Of a DNA stretch of 10,607 nucleotides, positions 6,135-10,607 are shown one piece after another (position 1 is the first letter of the stretch; every line of letters starts with the position of its first letter). The position numbers and the translations under genes are program-made. The notes below the pieces were generated by a model. The model was given only the letters and a program-made list of their open reading frames with translations. It was not told the DNA's origin and ran no database searches. The DNA is from Frondihabitans sp. (GTDB taxonomy: Bacteria > Actinomycetota > Actinomycetes > Actinomycetales > Microbacteriaceae). The stretch spans positions 1 to 10,607 of the forward strand of contig JAODMX010000387.1 of the NCBI GenBank assembly GCA_025464735.1, in the 5' to 3' direction.

Positions 6135-6893
6135 ATGACAACTCGCGTCGCCGTCGTGGGCGCCACCGGAAAAATGGGGCGCCTGTTCCTTCGGCTGATC
6201 GACGAAACCGAGGGGTTCGAGGTGCACGCCGGCCTCTCCTCGAAAGACGCGCTCGAGGGCATCCTGGGTGCCGATCTCGTGGTCGACGTCACCGTGCCCG
6301 CGGTCAGTCCCGAGATCGTCGAAAAGTCCCTCCGCGCCGGCATTCCCGTGCTTGTCGGCACGTCGGGGTGGTCGGAGCCGCGCCTCGCGACGCTCGCCCG
6401 TGTCGTTGCCGAGGTTGACGGCCCGGGCGTCCTCGTCGTTCCCAACTTTTCCGTCGGATCCGTGCTGGCCACCACCTTCGCGACGATGGCGGCCCGTTTC
6501 TACGAGTCGGTCGAGATCGTCGAGACCCACCACCCAGGCAAGGTCGACTCGCCCTCCGGCACGGCGATCCGCACGGCCGAGCTCATCGCCGAAGCGCGCC
6601 GTGACCTCGGTCCTGTCCAGGCGCCGCATGTCGATCAGCGTGCCCGCGGCCAGCAGGTGGCGAGCGTCCCGGTGCACAGCCTTCGCCTCCCGGGCGTCGA
6701 CGCGCGGCAGGAGGTCGTGTTCGGGGCGCCGGGCGAGACGCTCCGCCTCGTCCACGACACGACGTCGCAGGCCGCGTACGTGCAGGGGATCCTTGTGGCT
6801 CTCGCCGCGGCTCCTTCGATCTCGGGCGTTGTCGTCGGGCTCGACAAGGTGCTGCCCCTCGTCGCACCGACCGACGGGGGAACTTCTCGATGA
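6135..6893 (+). CDS. dapB: 4-hydroxy-tetrahydrodipicolinate reductase
   Basis: 252 residues, within the usual family range. DapB is the cytoplasmic NAD(P)H-dependent second step of the diaminopimelate/lysine branch, acting on the product of DapA. The N-terminal nucleotide-binding motif is VVGATGKMG (7-15), followed by LVVDVTVP (48-55) and VGTSGW (74-79). The catalytic signature ETHHPGKVDSPSGTA spans 130-144, with H132, H133 and K136. PNFSVG (103-108) links the two domains. The ATG at 6135 is chosen over an upstream ATG at 6060 because the family begins just before the dinucleotide motif and because the -10 lies 7 nt before it. The gene overlaps the next one by 4 nt (ATGA). dapA lies about 2.3 kb downstream under its own promoter. 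Confidence 0.97.
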   Translation: MTTRVAVVGATGKMGRLFLRLIDETEGFEVHAGLSSKDALEGILGADLVVDVTVPAVSPEIVEKSLRAGIPVLVGTSGWSEPRLATLARVVAEVDGPGVLVVPNFSVGSVLATTFATMAARFYESVEIVETHHPGKVDSPSGTAIRTAELIAEARRDLGPVQAPHVDQRARGQQVASVPVHSLRLPGVDARQEVVFGAPGETLRLVHDTTSQAAYVQGILVALAAAPSISGVVVGLDKVLPLVAPTDGGTSR

Positions 6894-7339
6894 AGAGTCG
6901 CGTCGCGGCGATCGTGATGTGCGTGCTGCTGGCCTTCTACCTCGTGCTCGTCGGTCAGCGGGCCGTTCTCTTCATCCAGACCGGCGAAGTGATCCCCGTG
7001 ATTCTCGGCGTCGCGCTGTTCGTCCTGCCGGTCATCGGCGTCTACGCGCTCGTGGCCGAGATCCGCTTCGGGGTCCGGACGGAGCAGATTGTCACGCAAC
7101 TGGGCGCCGAAGGCGCACTTCCGGTCGATGACATCGCGCGTCGTCCGAGCGGGCGGTACGACCGTGCACAGGCTGACGAGGCGTTCCCCGCCTACGCCGA
7201 GGCGGTCGAGAACTCGCCCGACGACTGGCGCAACTGGTTCCGGCTGGGCCTCGCGTACGACGCCTGTGGAGACCGGCGTCGCGCCCGTGGCGCGATCCAC
7301 CGCTCGATCAAGATGCGGAGCGAGGCTCGGCGCTCTTAG
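6890..7339 (+). CDS. Small membrane protein with a cytoplasmic TPR-like tail
   Basis: 149 residues. Two hydrophobic segments (about 5-22 and 35-56) form a membrane hairpin. The short loop between them contains QTGE, and a positively charged stretch lies before the first segment. Residues about 92-142 form a TPR-like helix pair: AFPAYAEAV, then DDWRNWFRLGLAYDACGDRRRARGAI, with the W, G/A and Y/A spacing typical of one tetratricopeptide repeat. A single repeat suggests a protein contact or an oligomer. The ATG overlaps the dapB stop (ATGA), so the two are translationally coupled, though that need not mean a shared pathway. The stop overlaps the convergent epimerase stop. I do not recognise a named family, and the function is unknown. 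Confidence 0.85.
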   Translation: MKSRVAAIVMCVLLAFYLVLVGQRAVLFIQTGEVIPVILGVALFVLPVIGVYALVAEIRFGVRTEQIVTQLGAEGALPVDDIARRPSGRYDRAQADEAFPAYAEAVENSPDDWRNWFRLGLAYDACGDRRRARGAIHRSIKMRSEARRS

Positions 7340-8277
7340 CCGATCAGCGAGTCGATGGCCTGCTCGACGGTTTCGTCGCGGAAGACGAATCCGTCGTCGA
7401 GAAGCTTCTGCGGGACGACCTTCTGGCTCGAAAGGAGCATCTCCTGGCCGGCCTCGCCGAGCAGACCCTTGATGGCGAATCCCGGGACGACGAGTTTGTA
7501 GGGGCGACCCAGGTCTTTCGCCGCTCGCGCCGTGAGGCGGTCGCTGGTCGCGGGAACGGGGCCGGTCAGATTGACGGGACCTGCGATGGTGCTCGTCAGC
7601 AGGTGCACGATGGCGGCGGCCTCGTCGTGCAGGCTGATCCACGGCCAGATTTGCCCTCCGCTGCCAAAACGTGAGCCGAGGAAGACCTTCGTTAGTGCGA
7701 GCACCGGCTTCATCGCTCCTCCGGACCCCACGACGACTCCCGTTCGGAAGGTCACCACTCGCGTGCTCTCGGGGGCCTTGTGCGCCTCGGCCTCCCACTC
7801 GGTGACCACGTCGGCCAGGAACCCCTCGCCGCGCGGCGACTCCTCGGTGAGGATGTCGAGCGGACGATCGCCGTAGAAGCCGACGGCGGATCCTGAAAGG
7901 AACGTTGCCGGGGGATTTTCGGTGTGGTGCATGGCCTCCGCGATCGTCCGCGTGGCCGAGACCCGGGAGGCGAGGATTTCGCGCTTGTACTTGGCCGTCC
8001 ACGGCAGTTTTGAGAGCGACGCCCCCGAGAGGTTGACCACCGCGTCGGCGCGGTCGAGAAGGTTGTAATCGAGGATCCCCGCCTGGGGCGACCAGGTGAA
8101 CTCACCCGGGTTCGTGGTCGGGCGGCGCACCAGCTTGAGGACTTCGTGACCCGCTGCCTCGAGCTGCCGGCACAGTTCGGTGCCGATCATTCCGGACGCC
8201 CCCGAGACCAGAACGGTGAGCGGCGTCGATCCGCTCGCGCCGTTCGGTTGTGCGCTGGCTTCTGAGGGCGTTGTCAT
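7336..8277 (-). CDS. TIGR01777-family NAD-dependent epimerase/dehydratase
   Basis: 313 residues from ATG 8277, with AAAGG 5 nt upstream. After a flexible 18-residue lead the Rossmann motif is VLVSGASGMIG (22-32), with G26, G29 and G32. Further family stretches are VVNLSGASLS (80-89), FLSGSAVGFYGDRP (126-139), RTGVVVG (178-184) and WPWISLHDEAAAIVHLL (211-227). The C-terminal DUF1731-type segment ends with SSQKVVPQKLLDDGFVFR (283-300). The short-chain dehydrogenase Y-x-x-x-K pair is not conserved here: the Tyr is followed by GDRP, which is normal for this group (the YfcH type). The exact reaction is unestablished for most members. It is divergent from thyX across a 90-bp gap and convergent with the TPR protein gene. 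Confidence 0.93.
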   Translation of the reverse strand: MTTPSEASAQPNGASGSTPLTVLVSGASGMIGTELCRQLEAAGHEVLKLVRRPTTNPGEFTWSPQAGILDYNLLDRADAVVNLSGASLSKLPWTAKYKREILASRVSATRTIAEAMHHTENPPATFLSGSAVGFYGDRPLDILTEESPRGEGFLADVVTEWEAEAHKAPESTRVVTFRTGVVVGSGGAMKPVLALTKVFLGSRFGSGGQIWPWISLHDEAAAIVHLLTSTIAGPVNLTGPVPATSDRLTARAAKDLGRPYKLVVPGFAIKGLLGEAGQEMLLSSQKVVPQKLLDDGFVFRDETVEQAIDSLIG

Positions 8278-8300
8278 GGCTGCCTTTCGTCGGAATCACC

Positions 8301-8306
8301 ACAGTA
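8301..8306 (-). promoter_or_regulatory. Candidate -10 element for the epimerase gene
   Basis: TACTGT on the minus strand lies 23 nt before ATG 8277. It would give a leader of about 16 nt that includes the AAAGG ribosome site. The -35 is not clear. Confidence 0.4.
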
Positions 8307-8354
8307 GACGTGCCCGGTGCGGGGTGCCCGGGAGTCGATGTCCGAGGCTCCCGG

Positions 8355-8360
8355 TAGTGT
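8355..8360 (+). promoter_or_regulatory. thyX: -10 element for thyX, leaderless type
   Basis: TAGTGT ends 7 nt before GTG 8368, placing the transcription start at or next to the start codon. No Shine-Dalgarno is present before this GTG. Confidence 0.55.
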
Positions 8361-8367
8361 TCTGACC

Positions 8368-9114
8368 GTGCCAGAAGATGATGCCAAAACACCACAATTC
8401 CGTTCCGATGTGACCGTCGAGCTGGTTCGTTCCAGCGCGCACGACTCCGACGTGCTGTTCGCCGCTCGGGTCTCGACGATGGGTGAGCAAACCCTTGAGG
8501 GAGCCCAGGCATCCGCCGAGGGTGAGGCCGCTAACAAGGGCGCTGGGCTCATCAACTACCTGATGCGAGATCGTCACGGGTCGCCGTTCGAGCACAACTC
8601 GATGACCTTCTACGTGCAGGCGCCGATCTTCGTCTTCCGCGAGTTCATGCGGCACCGCATGGCCTCCTACAACGAAGAGAGCGGTCGCTATCGCGAGCTG
8701 AACCCGGTCTTCTACGTTCCTGCCCCCGAGCGCAATCTTGTCCAGATTGGCAAGCCCGGTGCGTACGACTTCGTGCCGGGTACCGCCGAGCAGCTTGAGC
8801 TCGTCGATCGATCGACCCGCGAGGCCTCGACGCAGGCGTTCGCCGCGTATCAGAAGATGCTCGACGCCGGCGTGGCTCGCGAGGTCGCCCGCATCGTCCT
8901 CCCGCTCAACATCTACTCGTCGATGTATGTCACCGTGAACGCGCGGTCGCTGATGAACTTCCTGTCGCTGCGCACGAAGCGTGAGGGCACACACTTCCCC
9001 TCCTTTCCTCAACGCGAAATCGAGATGTGCGCTGAGAAGATGGAAGACATCTGGGCCGAGTTGATGCCCCTCACTTATGCGGCCTTCGGCAAGAACGGTC
9101 GTGTCGCCCCGTAG
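8368..9114 (+). CDS. thyX: FAD-dependent thymidylate synthase
   Basis: 248 residues from GTG 8368. The in-frame start at 8317 adds 17 residues with no family match. ThyX makes dTMP from dUMP using methylenetetrahydrofolate, FAD and NADPH as a homotetramer, releasing tetrahydrofolate rather than dihydrofolate. The hallmark R-H-R-x(7)-S-x-R-Y motif reads RHRMASYNEESGRY (95-108). Upstream, RHGSPFEHN (69-77) is the conserved early segment. Downstream, AREVARIVLPLNIYSSM (170-186) and NARSLMNFLSLR (191-202) carry the substrate-binding and catalytic Arg and Ser region. The gene lies immediately before dapA, as in M. tuberculosis (Rv2754c-Rv2753c). Whether the genome also has thyA cannot be seen. A hairpin follows the stop. 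Confidence 0.97.
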   Translation: MPEDDAKTPQFRSDVTVELVRSSAHDSDVLFAARVSTMGEQTLEGAQASAEGEAANKGAGLINYLMRDRHGSPFEHNSMTFYVQAPIFVFREFMRHRMASYNEESGRYRELNPVFYVPAPERNLVQIGKPGAYDFVPGTAEQLELVDRSTREASTQAFAAYQKMLDAGVAREVARIVLPLNIYSSMYVTVNARSLMNFLSLRTKREGTHFPSFPQREIEMCAEKMEDIWAELMPLTYAAFGKNGRVAP

Positions 9115-9120
9115 CACGCG

Positions 9121-9151
9121 GTGTCGGCCCGGCGCGGGGGCCGATACTCTT
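9121..9151 (+). terminator. Terminator-like hairpin of thyX overlapping the dapA promoter
   Basis: GTGTCGGCCC (9121-9130) pairs with GGGCCGATAC (9138-9147) over 10 bp with one G-U pair, around a 7-nt loop. The weak T-tract TCTT follows. It begins 7 nt after the thyX stop. Its 3' arm runs into the TACTCT -10 of dapA (9145-9150), so termination and the next promoter share bases. Confidence 0.55.
9145..9150 (+). promoter_or_regulatory. dapA: -10 element for dapA, leaderless type
   Basis: TACTCT ends 6 nt before GTG 9157, so the first transcribed base would be the G of the start codon or its neighbour. GAGGGG lies directly against the GTG and is too close to be a ribosome site. Confidence 0.55.
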
Positions 9152-9156
9152 GAGGG

Positions 9157-10134
9157 GTGTCGAACATCGTCAACCCCTTCGGGCAGGTCCTCGTCGCTCT
9201 CGTCACCCCGTTCACTGCGGAGGGTGAAGTCGATTGGCCCGGCGTCGAGAAGCACATCGACGACGTCATCCAGCAGGGTGCCGACGGCATCGTCGTGACC
9301 GGCACGACCGGCGAGACCTCGACCCTGACCGACCCCGAGAAGCTTCGGCTTGTCGAGGTGGGCAAGTCGGTGGCCTCTGGCCGCGCCAAGATCATCACTG
9401 GCGGTGGCTCCAACGAGACGGCGCACGCCATCCAGCTCTACAAGGCGAGCGAGAAGGCCGGCGCCGACGGTGTGATGATCGTCACGCCGTATTACAACAA
9501 GCCCACACAGGCCGGCGTGCTCACGCACTTCCGCATGATCGCCGACGCGACCGACCTCCCGGTCATCCTGTACGACATCCCCGGTCGCACCGGGATCCCG
9601 ATCAAATACGAAACGATTCTCCGCGCCGCCAAGCACCCGAACATCGTCGCTGTGAAAGACGCCAAGGGTGACTTCGCCGAGGTGAGCCGCGTGCTCAACC
9701 AGACCGACCTGCTCTACTTCTCCGGCGACGACACCAACGTGCTGCCGCACTTGGCGATCGGTGCAACCGGTCTCATTGGCGTGACGGCGAACATTGCCGC
9801 GGCGCCCTACCGCACCATTGTTGACGCGGTCAACGCCGGCGACCTCCACACGGCCACGGCGGCACACCAACAGCTCGAACCCCTCGTTCGTGCCGTAATG
9901 ACCCATGTGCCCGGTACCGTGGCGGCCAAATACATCCTTCACGGCCTCGGCCGCATCGGAAGCCCGCGAGTGCGCCTGCCACTCGTCGGGCCCGAAGACG
10001 CTGAGGCCGCCCTGATCGAAGACGAGCTGTCGCACGTCGGGGACATCCCCGGTGTCGACTTCTCGAAGTTCCGCCCCGACCGCAATGCGGCCGCCGGCGG
10101 AGCCCTGCCCAAGGTTCACGGCACCACGCGCTAG
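9157..10134 (+). CDS. dapA: 4-hydroxy-tetrahydrodipicolinate synthase
   Basis: 325 residues. DapA condenses pyruvate with aspartate semialdehyde, the committed step towards diaminopimelate and lysine, in the cytoplasm as a tetramer. GTGTTGE-type signature residues are G49-T50-T51-G52-E53. PYYNKP gives Y113, YDIPGRTG gives Y139 and R144, and VAVKDAKGD gives the Schiff-base lysine K167. All stand at a constant offset of 6 from the E. coli residues T44, T45, Y107, Y133, R138 and K161, so the active site is complete. The C-terminal tail after about 303 (KFRPDRNAAAGGALPKV) is longer than in E. coli and looks flexible. The GTG start is supported by the -10 placed 6 nt upstream. It follows thyX by 42 nt and precedes the RNase J gene by 100 nt, sharing no overlap with either. 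Confidence 0.97.
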   Translation: MSNIVNPFGQVLVALVTPFTAEGEVDWPGVEKHIDDVIQQGADGIVVTGTTGETSTLTDPEKLRLVEVGKSVASGRAKIITGGGSNETAHAIQLYKASEKAGADGVMIVTPYYNKPTQAGVLTHFRMIADATDLPVILYDIPGRTGIPIKYETILRAAKHPNIVAVKDAKGDFAEVSRVLNQTDLLYFSGDDTNVLPHLAIGATGLIGVTANIAAAPYRTIVDAVNAGDLHTATAAHQQLEPLVRAVMTHVPGTVAAKYILHGLGRIGSPRVRLPLVGPEDAEAALIEDELSHVGDIPGVDFSKFRPDRNAAAGGALPKVHGTTR

Positions 10135-10141
10135 CCAACCA

Positions 10142-10213
10142 GCGCGGCTGCGGCCGCGCCGAGCGCGAGGCACCGACACCGGGCAACGACTTACACCGGA
10201 GGTTCACGACCTC
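10142..10213 (+). other. Inverted repeats between dapA and the RNase J gene
   Basis: GCGCGGC (10142-10148) pairs with GCCGCGC (10153-10159) around TGCG, 8 nt after the dapA stop. There is no T-run, so it is at best a weak terminator or a 3'-end stabiliser. Further on, GAGGT (10199-10203) pairs with ACCTC (10209-10213) around TCACG. This second stem hides GGAGGT (10198-10203), a good Shine-Dalgarno with no start codon at a usable distance. No TAnnnT -10 was found in the gap. Confidence 0.35.
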
Positions 10214-10234
10214 GAAACAACACCCAAGGAACAG

Positions 10235-10607
10235 ATGCCCACGACAATCCAAACTCCCCGTGCCCTCGAGAAAGGTACCCTGCGGATTATTCCGCTCGGG
10301 GGCCTCGGCGAGATCGGCCGCAACATGACCGTCTACGAGCTCGACGGAAAACTTCTCATCGTCGACGCCGGCGTTCTCTTCCCCGAAGAGCACCAGCCGG
10401 GCGTCGACCTGATCCTGCCCGACTTCAGTCCGATCAAAGACCGCCTCAACGATGTGCTCGCCGTCGTGCTCACCCACGGGCATGAAGACCACATCGGCGC
10501 CGTCCCCTATCTGCTGAAGCTCCGCAAAGACATCCCACTGATCGGATCGACCCTGACGCTGGCGCTCGTCGAGGCGAAGCTGAAGGAGCACCGGATCCAG
10601 CCGTATT
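10235..10607 (+). CDS. rnj: Ribonuclease J, N-terminal part
   Basis: 124 codons from ATG 10235, running off the window; the full protein is normally about 550-560 residues. RNase J combines 5'-3' exonuclease and endonuclease activity in mRNA decay and RNA maturation. The ATG has AAGGA (10226-10230) 4 nt upstream. The metallo-beta-lactamase fold begins at TLRIIPLGGLGEIGRN (15-30), followed by LLIVDAGVLFPEE (40-52). The zinc-binding H-x-H-x-D-H motif is THGHEDHIGA, with H81, H83, D85 and H86. The gene follows dapA as rnj does in M. tuberculosis (Rv2752c). With no clear promoter in the 100-bp gap, it may be partly cotranscribed with dapA. Confidence 0.95.
   Translation, partial: MPTTIQTPRALEKGTLRIIPLGGLGEIGRNMTVYELDGKLLIVDAGVLFPEEHQPGVDLILPDFSPIKDRLNDVLAVVLTHGHEDHIGAVPYLLKLRKDIPLIGSTLTLALVEAKLKEHRIQPY

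Noticed and set aside
6635..8002. 455-codon minus-strand frame across dapB, the TPR gene and the epimerase
   Set aside because: It overlaps three well-supported genes in another frame. Its product is Arg/Gly/Pro-rich with no recognisable fold.
8296..10179. 627-codon open frame on the minus strand opposite thyX and dapA
   Set aside because: It is antisense to two certain genes. Long antisense frames are common in high-GC DNA with strong third-position bias. The product is rich in R, H, V, D and G and shows no domain.
1..10607. Mobile elements, CRISPR arrays, tRNA/rRNA genes, phage or defence genes
   Set aside because: No transposase or integrase motifs, terminal repeats, regular spaced repeats or tRNA-like cloverleaf were seen on either strand by reading; the coding content is housekeeping plus one regulator-reductase pair.

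Overview
The window is a stretch of chromosomal, high-GC, gene-dense DNA. It looks like an actinobacterium, most likely Microbacteriaceae or a close relative (inferred). The reasons are the strong G/C bias at third codon positions, frequent GTG starts, TAnnnT-type -10 elements placed directly before start codons, and the gene order pnp - M16 peptidase - dapB - thyX - dapA - RNase J. That order matches the order of gpsI, pepR, dapB, thyX, dapA and rnj in Mycobacterium tuberculosis, where other genes also intervene. I see no phage, transposon, CRISPR, tRNA or rRNA sequence.

Layout: the 3' part of pnp (1-963, +) ends at a good intrinsic terminator. A gene-poor stretch of about 410 bp follows, with inverted repeats and one doubtful 39-codon ORF. 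Next is an aldo/keto reductase (1430-2521, +) convergent with a TetR-family regulator (2670-3332, -). The gap between the regulator and the divergent M16 peptidase holds a 26-bp near-perfect palindrome that is probably the regulator's operator. The M16 peptidase (3553-4962, +) is followed at once by a histidine phosphatase (4980-5582, +). That gene runs tail to tail, stop codons overlapping, into a GNAT acetyltransferase (5579-6079, -). dapB (6135-6893, +) is divergent from the GNAT gene and overlaps a small two-TM protein with a TPR-like tail (6890-7339, +). The small gene's stop codon overlaps that of a TIGR01777-type epimerase (7336-8277, -). thyX (8368-9114, +), dapA (9157-10134, +) and the 5' part of the RNase J gene (10235 to the end, +) close the window.

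Functionally this is mostly housekeeping. PNPase and RNase J act in RNA decay. DapA and DapB are the first two steps of the diaminopimelate/lysine branch that feeds the cell wall. ThyX makes dTMP. M16 peptidase, histidine phosphatase, GNAT, the TPR protein and the epimerase have general family assignments only. The aldo/keto reductase plus TetR regulator look like an accessory pair placed between pnp and the M16 gene.

The most striking pattern is regulatory. Five genes (M16, GNAT, dapB, thyX, dapA) carry a TAnnnT hexamer ending 6-8 nt before the start codon that best fits the protein family, which suggests leaderless mRNAs. The aldo/keto reductase, TetR, histidine phosphatase, epimerase and RNase J genes have Shine-Dalgarno sequences instead. 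I did not find a new multi-gene system such as a defence or biosynthetic cluster.
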